From the NCBI RefSeq assembly GCF_000003605.2, contig NW_003141314.1, positions 363,620 to 413,943 on the forward strand: 50,324 bases of DNA. Reading direction: 5' to 3'. How positions within the stretch are numbered: the stretch's first letter is position 1; every line of letters begins with the position of its first letter. The notes under the pieces are model-generated. The model was not told the DNA's origin, searched no databases, and saw nothing but the letters and a program-made list of their open reading frames with translations. This stretch comes from Saccoglossus kowalevskii (Eukaryota > Hemichordata > Enteropneusta > Harrimaniidae). This document shows, piece by piece, positions 27,365 through 41,108 of this stretch. The position numbers and the translations under genes were made by a program.

Positions 27365-28620
27365 TAGTAGTAGTAGTAGTAAGCAAGCATCCTTCCATCT
27401 TTTCAGATGATGGTAGCGCTCTGCATGAGTTATGGCGGTTGACAGCGTCTTTTGTAGCTTTATAGACCGATCCTGGCATGGAAATCGCGGCAACAGTTAG
27501 GACATATGAAGGCAGAAGGGTTCCCCTGTTGCAGTTTCTCTTTGCGTGTTAGTCTACTTAACTAGATGCTTCATTCGTCTTTCCTGACCTTTTGCCAGCA
27601 ATCTGTTCCCAGCTGGCTGGGCTATGCCTGTTAGCTTCAGGCCACGTTTGCAGACATCTCTGAAGCGCAATGCTGTTCGTCCTACTGGGCGTTTTCGTGT
27701 CGCTAGTTCACCAAACAGAATGTTTTTCGGGATGCGCCCATCTTTCATTCGGGATACGTGCCCCAGCCAGCGTGGACGTCGCTGACAGAGAAGAAGGTGG
27801 ATACTCAAGGAGAAGGAACGTTCCAGAACAGTGGTGTTGGGTACTCGGTCCCTCCAAGAAATGCCAAGAATGCGCCTTAAGCATCGAGTATGGAAGCTTT
27901 CAGGTGGTTTTCTTGTTTGGCATATGTGGTCCAGGTCTCGCTACTACCACAGTCACTCTACTACAAGCATACAATACTCTACTGGTAGAGTGACTGTGCT
28001 ACCATGTGCTACCATGAGGAATCGTACTGAGAACGCATGAATGAGTTTTGTATCAAGTGTCAAGTGACTATTGTTCAACACTCTCGTTCCGAGTTTGGTC
28101 ATCACACCTGCCGCCCTAGCTACCCGTCTGTCAATTTCCCTGTCTAAAGAAAGATTGTTAGTAACCGTCGATCCGAGATACGTGAAGTGATCTGTCACCT
28201 CAATCGCTTCTGAGCCTATGGTGACGACAGGTGGCTATGGAACATGATCCTGGCCCACGACTACTGTTTTCTTTATGCTGATGGTCAGCGCAAATTCACT
28301 GCACGCATGGCCAAACTGGTTGAGCAACTGTTGCAGTTCATATTCAACATGTGCGACCAGTGCTGCGTCATCGGCAAACAAGAGATAACTAATCAGTACT
28401 GAGGGAAGCTTTTTCTTTGCTCTCAGTCGGACCAGGTTGAACAATTTCCCATCACTGCGAGTGTGTAGGTTGGCATATTGAGCCTGAGTAGAGTGACCAA
28501 AGGCAAACTTCAACAGAAGAGAGAAGAAAATCAGAGTCGGGCCCAGGACACATCCTTCCTTGTTTCACACCTGACTGAATAGCAGAGGTCAGAGGTCTCT
28601 CCTCAAAACTGACTACACCC
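27365..28620 (-). mobile_element. 5'-truncated, broken non-LTR retrotransposon (LINE B)
   Basis: Read right to left, the minus strand encodes an RT from the KQG...CVL-P block (about 28570-28540, split by a frameshift) through DGKLFNLVRL and the catalytic LLFADDAAL (about 28378). It continues into the thumb motif FTYLGSTVTNNLSLDREIDR (about 28185) and the C-terminal RRPRWLGHVSRMKDGRIPKN (about 27785), GELATRKRPVGR and RFRDVCKR. A final C-x2-C zinc-knuckle-like block with ARIGL follows before the (TAC)n tail at 27365-27380. Several frame changes, an in-frame stop in the last block and no 5' part show it is inactive. It is a different lineage from LINE A, but both end in (TAC)n. Confidence 0.88.
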
Positions 28621-31600
28621 TGCATATCCTAAGCATTTGCATTAAATTTGGCATTTTGACACTTTCAGCGAAGTTTGGAGTGTCGGATATTCACCAGATC
28701 TTGAATTTTAATGGAATTGTTTTTATTTAAAATGACAGTCATACGCGAGATGACACCAATATCGCATCTATGAAATTACGTGAAGAGAATTTCGCCGAGC
28801 GAGGAATGAAAGTGAATATACAAATTCAGACATAGTTAACAAAAAACAAAACAATGAAACTTATATGTTGACATGCACCACAGAGTAGATTGCTTTATGG
28901 TCGCTCATATGTATAATTATACACAGCTAGTCTGGAATGACATCCGGGCACTTCGAAGGTTCGATCAGTGGGAATCAGTGAGTGATTGGGTATTTATCCC
29001 ACGCACTACGCTGATTACTAATTGCGGATGCGTACTAATACGGCGTGTTTATTTACTCAGAGTACATCGTCATAACGGACTACACTGACCTAAAATGTTG
29101 TACTTAAATCAACTTGCAGCGATTTGGGAACGACGAGAACAGCATACAGATATGTTTCCATACAGTCAAGGCGCCTGGAATCAAAGAGAATGGCGTGCGT
29201 TGTACATCATTCGCGTTTATAAAACGATTTCATTTTTCCAGGCTGGTGACGTATTCTGCAATCTGAAATTATTTCACCCACTGTGAAAACCACGTCATCA
29301 ACAATGTTCTGATGAAGGAATTCGAGCGTCGTTACCATAGATACGACACGTTGTTGCCATTATTCACTTTAAAATATAAATATAAAAACATCATCACAGT
29401 TTGAAAAAATATTTACGAAGAAAAATTCATTGTAGCTTTCTTGTTCAGTAGGAAATCACGATAATTATACATGGACGCGTTAAACATTCAAAACGTATCG
29501 ATCGACGGATAATTTAACATTGCTATAACATATAGCTTTTACCAATATAATATATAATAGGTCAACCATTAACCAAACGCAGTACACCGGAATTTTATGG
29601 AAACTAATTGGCCCAACACCTTAATTTCGAAAAATTCTTGAATGACGAATGTCGATTACGCATTTGCGCTTTCGACACGATCTCTTTGTTCTTACCGATT
29701 ATTATAATACCTATGTTCTGCTCCATTACTGGCCTTCTAAAGAAATGATTTCCAATGTAGTTAACTTCAATCGATTTAAAAAGATCATGTTCTGATAGTG
29801 AAACGATTTACTGAGACGGAATCAATGCGATATGTTGTGTTATATTGTTAATCACAAAAGTGGGTTAAGTTAGTCTGCCACTCACATATTTTAGACACGT
29901 GTGCGCACATTCCAGCGCATTTAAATAGCAGTGGCAACATTTAATGTCAAAATCTCTCTGCAATTAAGTATTTCAGTATGTTGACTTCCCTTGTTCGCCG
30001 TCAGACTGTCAAATAACCTAAAACACCCATATCACCCAGCGAACACGTGTTCGTTTCACCCCATTTTGTAGATCAATTTACCTGGAAATGTTTATGGCGA
30101 CCCCATATGTTTAACCTTAAAACATAAACTGTAACAACAGTCTCATCGTTTCTACAGCTGAGTATCGACTTCATTGAAAAATAACAGCATATATATGCGA
30201 CATATAATGACATTGATATGGGTACTACTCGAGATAGCAGGATTTAAAAGCTGTAAACTCCATGAGGTGGTTCACGCCAGTATATCTCATTATCACGCGA
30301 TGTTGTTACCGAGTACATCAATTCAGCAAGTTTGTATATATGATCGTTGAAATACTAGTAACATGTCTCTCCAAATTCCAATTCATCACGATACAACTTA
30401 GACGATAAATGTTTGTTTTGAAGCGCCACAAAATGTTGCAGGCCCTGCAGACGTTATAAAAAAAGATATCCCGCGCACCAGAAATCACAAAATGACCAGT
30501 AAACAATATGACGACAAGTAAAAAAATATGGAATTTGATTTTAATTCATAGAGAACATTTCACAAAATATCCATACGATTCCCGCCTTTTCCTTCTTTAG
30601 TACAAAACCCAATTTCCTGGATCGATTTGCTTCTGAGATCAGTCACAGTCGAATTGACGTTGAAATCTTTATGCAAATGATGATTAATCAAAACGCGTGT
30701 CTGCGCATATCACTTTCTCATTCAGGCGTTCGTAGACAGGCAACCACTGACAGCCAAATTATTCGACGCAAATTGACTTAAATGGATGGAAACTCTCTGA
30801 AGCCTGAAGTCATTTACCAGAACAAAATATCAAAATGAAATTACGGCTGTCTAGTTGGGTATGCTACTCACGTGAGCTGTTCATCGAACAACATTGGTGC
30901 CAAAGGTTAGATGCGGAGAATGACTGTTTTAAGATCATTCGTTCAATTGTATTAGTTTTATCGTGCGGCGATCATAAAGTGGTCGCATTAGGTTTATCTA
31001 CCCACTAACACGCGACGATGGCTTATCTTCAGAATAAGGGGCGTAATTTGCTCATTTTCCTTATAACCTTATATGTTTCCATCTCTTTAATCCTGAAACG
31101 TTGTTCAGAATGTATTTCGGATGTTGGATTTTTTAGTAATTAAACTCATCAATAGATAATGGGTCGTCGTCAAATCGTAGTTGTGATGATGTTTCTGTTC
31201 ATGCATTACTGAGTGACCTATATCTAACGGGAAGCGCAAACCACTTATATTCACGTTGTTACAGATGTGGTCAACACACGGACATGGCGCCATTTTCTGA
31301 AAGAGGACATTTTGACATCTAAGTAATCGAGGACGAATACTATTTCCGAAAAACTGTGATATACATTCAGATTTGGAATTCAATGTATATCTTCTTTCAA
31401 ATCGTGCCCCATGTAAAACCACAATAAAGACAGATGGCTATTGTAGTGAAACACAGCATTGAATACATCAACAAATGTGATTGTTAATGTCAGGAAAATC
31501 CGGTCCAAGTTTTCACAGAATAAAGTTGTTTTCTTCTACGAGCAAGGATATGCGATATCAATGTTTCCGTACAATTATTGTTAAGGGACATGTGGTATTT

Positions 31601-34600
31601 ATCAACTGTAAGTTGCCGTGTCTCGAACTGTTGACAGTATAATACAGTGTAATGTGTATCGGCTGACTGTGTAATCAAAACTCAAATAAGAATTCTCGGA
31701 AATGTGGACCAATCGTATTTTATGATTCACACAATATGAGTTCAAATATTCAAGTTATAACGTTTTTGCACATTTTAATGAATTTTATTATTATTGCATT
31801 GCTAATTATATTCCAAATAGACTTAATTGTCCATTGGCTATAAGAATATTTTGCAAAAAATACAACGCATAATATACATATACCGCTATTTAAAAGTCGT
31901 GTGCCTAATTACACATAAATGAAGAGGAATTTTTAAAACTTAAATCTCATCACAGATGTTGAAAGTCGATTTAACCGCACCGATAACGACACTATTCAAG
32001 AACTTAAGATTAAATAAGAAATCATTCTATTGTGTCAGTTTTTCAATTCAAATTAGAAATTTCCACTACAGTTTACCTCACAAATCAAATCAAAATCTTT
32101 GCTATTTCTGGTATCAAACAATAACAGTTTGAAATCGTGCTTATATTTTACTAAAAGTTGTATTCAAAACAGAGGGCGATACATTCGATGCATCGTCGAC
32201 GACCCCACTTCTTGATACGAGTTCTAATGGCAGTTGGGGAGAAAAAAAAATAATCTGGCGATTTAATTGACTGGCTTGGTTTACGCGTCAAATGTCTTCA
32301 GTTGAATATACCTTAGGCACAATTTGTCGTTCAGAGCGAGAGAGAGAGTGCCATGAGACTAGATTTTTTGTTCAGTTTTCTAACTCCATCGCGTCCTTTG
32401 TTTCAAATACTACTACCATTGATGGTCGGGAACCCACGCGCGCCCCCCCCCCTTCACCCCGCAAAAATAATTGACAAATAAATTGACAAACCCAGCCACC
32501 GGAGGTGCGCAGACGTGTGCTAATAGGAGCGCACCCCCTTACCGAATTTCTGGATCCGTCACTGGGAACCTGGCATTTCTTTGTGTTTGTCTGTCCGTGC
32601 TTTGATACTATGACATGCCTGTAGATCTCCCTTGTTCTAGATGTTTGACCTACTGGTGATCACTTTCACCCCTACCAAAAAAAAACATTTTAACATGTCA
32701 TCAACAGGCGTGTCTGGGCCGATTTCATTCAAGCTTGGTAAAAATGACCGACTGGTGGCCAATTCGGTTTTTGTTCTTATGTTTCCTATTCCGATATGCT
32801 TTCCATACTGATATAACCCGTGATCCCATCACACACTTAACCTGGCTAATTCGTTTCAGTATCATCTTCAGTATCACCATACACACTTATATGGCGTTGT
32901 CAGAACATTCGTCAATTCATCATTCAACACACCGGTCGATAAAATCGGAATGGATGCACGTTTATTACACCAACACTCATTTTCCGTAAACTGTTATGAA
33001 AAGTAAGAACCTAGTCGACGGAACAGAGGTTATTTATTAATATACACACGCTGCTAAGAGACAATCACGTATACGGTAAATGTTCATGTATTACAAATGT
33101 TATGTTTGTTCACTGCAAATGAGGGTAATGACCCTCGGCACAATGATGCAATAAGCTCACTCAGCGCTCGCTATGGGGCATTGATATGATGTCAGTGAAC
33201 ATAGTATTTATTACTAGTTTAAACACAAGAAAAATGTCAAACCTTGCAGTTCCCGTGGCTTTAATTACAACTATTATATTTAGCTTCGTGCATGTATCTT
33301 CGTATTGAACAGTTACGTTACGTGACCATAAGATTTAGGGCCTGTCTACTTTTACGCTAAGAGAAAAGCAGCTGAAAGAATTGCAGTTTAACTGTGTGTT
33401 ATCCAACCGAATTACATTTAAATACACGAGTTTACACTTATATTGTATAAAGTACTGACATATTACAAAGAAGTCTACTCGAGCGTGAGTTCTGTTTTAA
33501 GAAAATTTAATAGAGCAAATCCCATATATATCATCTGGATTGGTTACCAGTAAATAACACACACTAAATGAAATGAGTTTATGTTGGAATTTGAATTTAT
33601 GGGTTGTCGTTTTATGGTCCCATGAACACACCACAAGTAGTTAAAGACCTGAATTATTTTCTACGAACAGTTACTGTATATTTCAAAATTCACAATGCCA
33701 TTTGGAACAATGTTCTACCATATTTCATTGTAATTCCTGCTTCACACTTTTACAGGGGTACACATGCTTGTACGTTACAAGATATATATTTAAGTTTTTT
33801 ATTCAAAATATCAAACGTGCTGAACGTACCACACATGTCAAACGTACAAGGTTTCCACGGGAAACTCTAAAGCAACTATTCCATACGTATAAGAATACAA
33901 TTGCCATCTTAAGTCGGAAGCAGTAATTCAAAACGTGCTAGGCAGAAAGTTAGAAGCAAAATACCAAGCAAAATAAAACATGTAAAAGTTAAAAACCTGC
34001 CCACTTTAGCTGTTGAAACAATCTGAAGCAAAAATCCCTCCTAGATTGTAATGCAGTTTGACCCCCCAATGTAAGAAACAATACCACCAGTCGATTTATT
34101 TTTTTGTCTGAGGGGTGTTAATATGCGCACTATCATTGTTTAGCAGTTCTTCCCTCGTTGCAGTGCTTCCTCTTCAAATTTGATCGTGTTTCGTGTTATG
34201 TCATGGATAGGGTTTACCATGAATATAGTTGATCATTTCTTGAGTATATTAGAGTATACCTGCTACAATTTTAGTTTGCAAATTTTATCAGAACAAAATT
34301 TGACAGTAAAACATGTTTCATTATTCCTGTTGTGTTTCCCTGTATGATCTGTCTCGTTTCGCACTAGAATTATAGGTACACACCGAATGACGACTATTTT
34401 GTTGTCTTAGCATATTTTCAATGTGTTCTGTTTATATTGGCCTTTGAGTGGTAAGAACACGTTAATCATTGACGAATTTGTTGGTAATCGCTAGTGTCAA
34501 TTTTATGTTAGTTTTATGTTAAATCTTTGTTGTTTTTTTAGAAACGCTTCAAAATAATTTTCACACAATTCCCGAAATAGACGTTGTTTCTCTAAAGTCA

Positions 34601-35675
34601 CCCAGAACGTGTCAATATCCTAGTCGTGTTGAGATCACTCGTATATAGTTTGATATTTGATTAAGTAGTGTGAGTGTCTGTATAACAGTGACGGAGTCAA
34701 TTACATCCACGTTTGCCAAAAGAATCTAATGATCGAGTAAAAGTTCATAGAATCTTGGTTAATACACCGCGAGTCATTTCTTGTATATCAATCGTATAAA
34801 TCATTCACTGCCGTTACCGGGCCTTGTTTTTATACACATCGCGGGAATAAAGGTGACATACTCGGTATGGAAGAACGTTTTCACCAACTATTTGCCGCAA
34901 GCCGATCTATGTTCAGATTTCCATACAATTTGGGAGGGTTGAAACGATATGTTGCTTATTTTCCTATTCTAAGAGTATGATGACTTTGATCGTGGTTGAA
35001 TGTAAATGCTCTGGAAGGGCGGGCGCTGATGTTACGTGTGAAAGGGCCATGGTCCAGTCATAATGCACCTCATACATACAAAAGATAAATGCAAATACTA
35101 ATAACTTCGAATGAATGGCGAATAAAATACAACAAATGTAAAAAAATATGATAAATGCAAATAATAACAGCAAACGGTAATTGTGAAGATATATACGAAT
35201 AATTGCGAATACTAATAATCAATTAATTCTATAAAATAGACAATTCAATAACAATATTAACAACCCTTTGACAATATACACATGACAGTAAAGCAGTCAT
35301 CTTTATTTCTGGTGTGCTCCATGACACATGGACATACAGATGAGGGTACACCTATCTTCATTATTCCTGACGAGGTTTCTGAATAATAATATAAATGGTC
35401 ATACAAACATTGTAGGCTCCTCAATAAGCAGCGAATGTGTCAGATTGACCGTTATGTGAGTGAGCTCCGAGTTCAAACCTAACCTTTATATGAGTATTAC
35501 ATCATTGCTCATTTATTTTTTATAAATTAGTCCTAGAACAATTTACATGGACAAAGAAATAATTCAATTTGTGTGTTTGGCTGCGTTGCAATTATCAGAT
35601 AAAAGCTAAATCGCAATGTTGAAGGAATTGGGTTATGTTAATCTTTTACACGAAATGGGAACGGGAACAATGCCC

Positions 35676-35680
<5 letters not shown>
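28621..35680. other. Long AT-rich non-coding stretch
   Basis: No exon was supported in 7 kb. Items seen: an end-like sequence at 32531-32564, a small palindrome GAGGGTAATGACCCTC at 33121-33136, C- and GA-runs near 32330-32460, and open frames such as 31105-31422 (minus, 105 codons) that resemble nothing I know. Confidence 0.45.
32531..32564 (-). mobile_element. Possible solo transposon end
   Basis: On the minus strand the sequence CAGTGACGGATCCAGAAATT followed by a GGGGGTGCG stretch resembles ends of hAT-type elements (CAGTG...GGATCCAG) found in many invertebrates. No partner end or transposase was located. Recognition is from memory of the general pattern only. Confidence 0.3.
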
Positions 35681-35681
<1 letters not shown>

Positions 35682-35739
<58 letters not shown>

Positions 35740-35880
35740 NNNNNNNNNNNNNNNNNNNNNNNNNNNNNNNNNNNNNNNNNNNNNNNNNNNNNNNNNNNNN
35801 NNNNNNNNNNNNNNNNNNNNNNNNNNNNNNNNNNNNNNNNNNNNNNNNNNNNNNNNNNNNNNNNNNNNNNNNNNNNNNNN

Positions 35881-35947
<67 letters not shown>
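35682..35947. repeat. (TA)n microsatellite interrupted by an assembly gap
   Basis: About 57 bases of TA dinucleotides precede, and 67 follow, a run of 141 N's (35740-35880). The assembler could not cross the repeat, so its true length is unknown. Confidence 0.95.
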
Positions 35948-35950
<3 letters not shown>

Positions 35951-36328
35951 CTATAAAAGTCCTTGAAAAGTTATTACGCAATAGTCTCACGGAATGTGGA
36001 ATCATTATTTGATAACTTATAACATGATCTAACTTGTAAAATTATGTAGCTCAAAATCAATGACCAACATCTTGTTCCATGAAGCTCAATGTGTCTGTCT
36101 GATCGCCTTTGTTTGAGCTCAAGTTTATTCTCTTTCTTTTTTTATCAACATCGATTTCACGTTATCGGTATACAATTCCTAGAACACGTTATGAGAACTA
36201 AGGCGTATAAAATACTCTAGAACTTGTATGCACATTCCCTTCATAAAAACGTATGACTGAAACAGTGGTTTTATTGTAGATAGATTCTGCGAATGGAGCA
36301 TTGTGATAAGTCGAGAGAAACTATGTGG

Positions 36329-36619
36329 TTAAAGTGCGGTGGTCGCGCCGCGCACGTGCGTCATTTGTGTTGATACAAAATGATTTTCCCACAATCCAAT
36401 GCGCTCTTCTAATGGAAATCACGAGTATGAGTTTTGACCTGGCGCGACGTGCACTAATTACCACAGGTGACTCACTCGATACATTCCAATCACCAAAGAA
36501 ATTACCTAGTTAAAGCTAATGGTAACGTCTCAGTGTGTACTCGTTGGTCTGCCTAACAGTCAGTCAGTCATATTCGCCATCTTTGATCACATAAGACCCA
36601 TTACGACCACCGCTCTTTA
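36329..36619. mobile_element. About 290-bp TIR element (family T1, copy C)
   Basis: The left end TTAAAGTGCGGTGGTCG and the right end (complement) GTAAAGAGCGGTGGTCG are terminal inverted repeats shared with the 17225 and 23408 copies. TTAA is intact on the left; the right has one change. The interior is unrelated to the 132-bp copy, as usual for non-autonomous elements that share only ends. Confidence 0.7.
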
Positions 36620-37255
36620 CTTACTGTGTTTATTTACTGTTTATTTACTGTGTTTGTTCCTTTTGAATACATCAGCTGTTAGCTGACCGTAATAGTGAAA
36701 ACATTGTCATTAACGTCCTTCCATCACCACATTTTTAGAATGTCTAGTCGACCATATACTATCCGATTACACGATCAAATGAAGCCAATTATTTATCTGC
36801 AAACAAACGAAATAGTAATCTCTTTAAGTATAGTTGGGGGCTGTAAATTCACCATTTCAGACAAGGAATCCTTGCAGAAAATGTTAAGCACATTATTTTC
36901 CATAAACGGATAAGGTCTCATACATTGAAATAAATGAGGCTGGGTAGAAGATACAGCTGTTATTTAATATTTAAATATATAAGTCAATGAGTTCTTTAAA
37001 ACGTAATGTAGAAATACATATACCACTATAATACTGAAAACAAAATAAGTGTAAACAAACAAAAAGTTTTACGATACATGTGAACGTGATACAATTTCCA
37101 TTACCATTTCAAATGGCAAATCTTTGATTACATTCAATACCGAATTTTTCTCATCGTTTTCGATTGCTTGAGCGATTTTCCAAATTTTGTTCATTGAATT
37201 TGACTTTTCCAACATTTTGCTCTCTACTTATCCAACCTAGCGTCGAACAGTAACA
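36620..37255. other. Non-coding stretch
   Basis: A 72-codon plus frame at 36695-36913 has no recognisable homology. Nothing else was seen. Confidence 0.4.
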
Positions 37256-37463
37256 TACTGTAAAACATGTTGTTGGCTTGCAATTTTAGCGAAATGTGGT
37301 AAAATGACGTAATAGCAAAATGCTGATTTAGCGAATCTCTCTTGTCATTGTTGGTTTCTTTGTTTGGCGGCCATTTTGAATTGATAATAAAGTCATTAGC
37401 GACATCTTGAATTAGCGAATCAGTTCTCTGGCTAAATTCACTAAAAAGACATGTTTTACAGTA
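37256..37463. mobile_element. 208-bp TIR element with TA borders
   Basis: TACTGTAAAACATGT (37256-37270) is matched exactly in reverse complement by 37449-37463. TA at each outer edge is consistent with Tc1/mariner-type target duplication. The interior carries GGCGGCCATTTTGAATT and repeated TTAGCGAA strings. No transposase, so a miniature element is inferred. Confidence 0.7.
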
Positions 37464-39002
37464 CATGTTGAGACACTGAGTCGGCAGCATAATATCATTA
37501 ATGAGTTCACGACGAGGACAATTGGGATATTATGAACGAAATAACAACTAATTACGCACACGTTATCCATTATACGCCATGGAATTAACTCTTAACACTT
37601 GCAGCTGAATCGTCAATTTTACGCAGAGTATACGGAGTATGTGTTTGCCATGCTCACATCGAGGGTAACTGGACACCGCGAAGCTGGCAGCATTCCGAGA
37701 TGGAAATGAATACGTACTCCAGAAAATTGATTATGTTAAGGATTTGCTCTCAATTATATTCAACAGAGACCGATTGAGTAGTTAAAGCGAGGACGGCTAT
37801 ACTGATTGTACACTAGCGATGTAATTAACCACTCTGCACCACATTTATGTTGGAACTGGCGTGTAGAATTTTGCAGTACCCAAGTGCAAAACGTGTTATG
37901 TGTTTATTTATTAACCTACGTATTAACATATTTTTCATTAAGCTAACATAAGTTAATTGTTCAATATACAGCCATAACCAAAAATCCTAAACCTCAAATA
38001 ATTAAAAATGGAATAAATTTTTAGAACGCCCTTTTCCAGTGTGCCCAAATCCTATGATAGTTCCACTGTTCATTAATGTGTTACGTGATTCAATCTATAT
38101 CACTTCATCTGGGCGACTATTCTTCTTGTTAGTATTAATTTCGTCGTGATATTTAGTCAATTGTATATCAATTCGTCTGGATGTTTTTGTCTTATTGTTC
38201 CCGTTCTCGCAATGACTATAGGCACTAACACGTATTGATCAATTTAAATTTATTTACAAACCGCCGCCGAGAGAAAGGCGGGGAACGTCTGGATACGTTT
38301 TATAAACACATTTTACATTTTTGCACATTTATGTTTTCGACTGCAAAGCTGTGTTTTTCGTTTCTTTTCTCATTTATTTTGAACTATATACTACGGTTTA
38401 TTGCGTTGAATTGGAGAGCGACGCCCACCAAGCACCGTGCAGGATTGTTACCGTTACCGAGGCACATTCTCGCGTCATCGTGATTATTTGCTGTGCATAA
38501 CATAATACTATGCAATGCATATATCTACCGGAAACTTTTGAATTCATATAACTTCAGGATACAGAGATTATTACATAACACACAAAAAACAGGAAAAAAT
38601 TAGCGAAGGTTTAGAGTTCATATGCATACATCTTTACGCACCATTTGGGGGTTTGGAGCGTGAGATAAACAATATGGATTCGGGTATATTTTTACAGACA
38701 CATAATTCCTGCACATTATCTCACTTAATGGCAGTGCAGATTTACATTTTATGATTTATTCTTCGTAATGTAAAGTTAAAAAAAGCATTATATTCTTTGT
38801 CATTCACAAACCACACACTTCGATGGAGGGCTGCCACACAATTTAGCTAAACACCCGAAAATCAAATTTTGATTAGTATGCTGCACATACACTGTGTATT
38901 GTAGGGAAGTGGTGAATGAACATTCTACGTGTTGCATATCCCATACTATACTACAATTACATTCTCTATAAGAAACAATGAAGAACCTGAAAAACAGGAC
39001 TA
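37464..39002. other. Non-coding stretch
   Basis: AT-rich, no supported exon. The plus open frame at 38235-38483 (82 codons) has hydrophobic stretches but no homology or splice context that I trust. Confidence 0.4.
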
Positions 39003-39202
39003 TTACAGTAAAATAATTTATTTTAGCTAGAATTAATTTTGACTGAAGAGACTTTTCGAGTGTTTTGTATATTTATTTTCACCGATTTTTACGAGCCGAA
39101 TTCAAAATATAGGAAAAAGATATAATCGCTGAATTTTATTTTCACTTAATCAGCGATTATAACGAAAATAATTTCCAAGCAAAAATAAAGTATTTTACAG
39201 TA
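39003..39202. mobile_element. About 200-bp TIR element with an inner hairpin
   Basis: The left end ACAGTAAAATAATTTATTTT and the right end (complement) ACTGTAAAATACTTTATTTT are imperfect inverted repeats. Inside, TATAATCGCTGA (39121-39132) pairs perfectly with TCAGCGATTATA (39150-39161). It resembles TA-target miniature elements and the ends are related in style, not sequence-identical, to the 37256 element. Confidence 0.55.
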
Positions 39203-40770
39203 TACACCTAGGACATAAAAAGACATTTTAAAAATCAAATAGACAGAATCGTCACAAATGTTAAAAGTCCCATAAAATTGAAGGGAAATAAATCTCCACA
39301 GGTATTGACAAATTAGAGGTTATCAAACTTCTAATTTGTAGTTCATTGCCTGGGAAATATTGAATCTCATGGAGCTTTTCTATAAGCATTTACGCGATTC
39401 TTTGAACCCAGGCTACCAACTTATCTTATGATGATACATTATAAACTGTTTTTACATTTATCATATTTTTTTGGTGGACCCTGGGGAGATTAGTTACATT
39501 ACTTACTATGTCCTTGTCATTTTAAAATAAAGTTTACTATGTTTTTGTATTGTATTGGATTGTTCTTACTCTAAATGTATCAGTCCGACATTTAAAAATC
39601 AGTTTTTATAAAATTACACACGCACATCTAGGCTTGATTATTTCTGGTATCGTATTGAATACGCAATTTCAAACACCCCCCCCTGAAAAACGATGTGCCT
39701 GAATACAAAGTCATTGCAAACTTTGGTTGCCACACAATATTGTCTACTTTGTGGTCGTCGTGTCTATTGAATGAATAATCAAATAATTGCGGCAAATTTA
39801 ACCTGAACACATTCCATTTTACTTGTGTGTATTTACAGTTATAGATCATGTTTCACATACATCAAATTAGATGCAACGTATTAGGTTAAAGCAAATAATT
39901 AATATATTATGGGCTACCAGACACATTTTTCATACTGGCGGATATGCCATTTGATTTTGAAATATTGAAATTAATTCCGGTCAGTTATGGAAATAGCATA
40001 TGTCTTTTGCAGCGCCAGCTGTAACACAGTATTTAGAGTTACTCTTATACATCGCAGCCCCTTAGCGAAATAATCGAATCATGACGGAATTCCTGTGGAC
40101 ATGACTTCCACTTTCGAGTTAAAAAGAGAATATGAGACTATAGAATTATAATATTGACACAATGTCTTCTCGTGTCCCATGTAAATCACAATGTCAAATG
40201 GCTTATCTAGAACATCGTCCGTCCACAACCTCTTGCAACATGGCGGCATGTTATTTGAATGTCGTAACAGACGTGGTGAAGACAGTAATTACATTCAAGG
40301 TCGACACAATAATTTCACATTCAGAATTCGTTGAACCCGAAAACCAAGTGATAAGACAGTGATGCTCCGATATAACACGTTTTTCATTGTAACCAGGGAA
40401 CAAACACTCGCAACTGATAATTTATTCGTCAATTTTTAAAAGATCGACAATGAACCGTTCTGTTCTGGGATTAGGAAACGTTCAGAGAATGTAAAACAAC
40501 AACGCTGATTCATTTACATAAAAAAAAGATGTATCCAATGGCACATAACACAACAGAACGTACCCATTTTTCTTCGCGCCCTCTAGTGACAGAGTGCTTC
40601 GATGACGTCAAAATGGCGTGTATGAGTAACGTCAATGTCATTGAAATCGACCACTGTGTTTAGTTGTGCAGTCAAATCTCTCAAAAACACAATCTTCATT
40701 GATAGATTACTAAAAGTCGAAACTATTTCGATGCTTTGAATGGTACTCGTGCCACGATTTATTGGGAAAG
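39203..40770. other. Non-coding stretch with a short hairpin
   Basis: A 32-base hairpin lies at 39308-39339, with arms ACAAATTAGA and TCTAATTTGT. A CGCGCCCTCTAGTGAC string near 40577 resembles the left end of the 48423 element. No supported gene. Confidence 0.45.
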
Positions 40771-41108
40771 TATATCCTTAGAGGCGGAGCTACGTCACAG
40801 AACGTTCTGCGTTGCTAGGACGCGCCCCACTCTACCATGTATTTCTATGAAAACTGCGCGAGCTGTTGTGGAACGCCGGTCGAAGAGCCGGTGAAAACAG
40901 CTAAAGTCAAGGAAACACCTCAAACTCAAATTTGAAGTAATCCCGAGCAACCAAATTTATATATGTTGCACATGTAGGGATAATCTTGACACACTGTTCA
41001 GAGGAATCTCAACAAAAGTTCTAAAATTGTTGAGAGTTGTCGGCTTTTGTTTTCACTGTAATGGTTGCTAGGCGGTAAAAATACCCGTTTGGTCCGCCCC
41101 GAAGATAC
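40771..41108 (+). mobile_element. 338-bp TIR element (family T2, copy 2)
   Basis: Inverted relative to the copy at 18421-18748 and similar over its whole length: GGCGGAGCTACGTCACAG near the left end, GTGGAACGCCGGT, GAAGTAATCCCGA, CCAAATTTATATATGTT, and a right end CGCCCCGAAGATAC. TIRs here are more decayed than in copy 1. The alignable interior establishes the family. Confidence 0.8.

Noticed and set aside
26915-27493. 192-codon minus-strand open frame
   Set aside because: It begins in a non-coding frame of LINE B's 3' end, crosses the (TAC)n tail (giving a Leu run) and ends in unrelated DNA. No homology.
27670-27993. 107-codon plus-strand frame
   Set aside because: Antisense shadow of the LINE B reverse transcriptase.
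31105-31422. 105-codon minus-strand frame
   Set aside because: No homology recognised, no splice context and ordinary composition; could be chance.
32744-32822. Signal-peptide-like start (MTDWWPIRFLFLCFLF) as exon 1 of the nAChR-like gene
   Set aside because: A GTGATC donor would give the needed phase 1, but the donor is weak, the intron would be 10 kb and no homology supports it.
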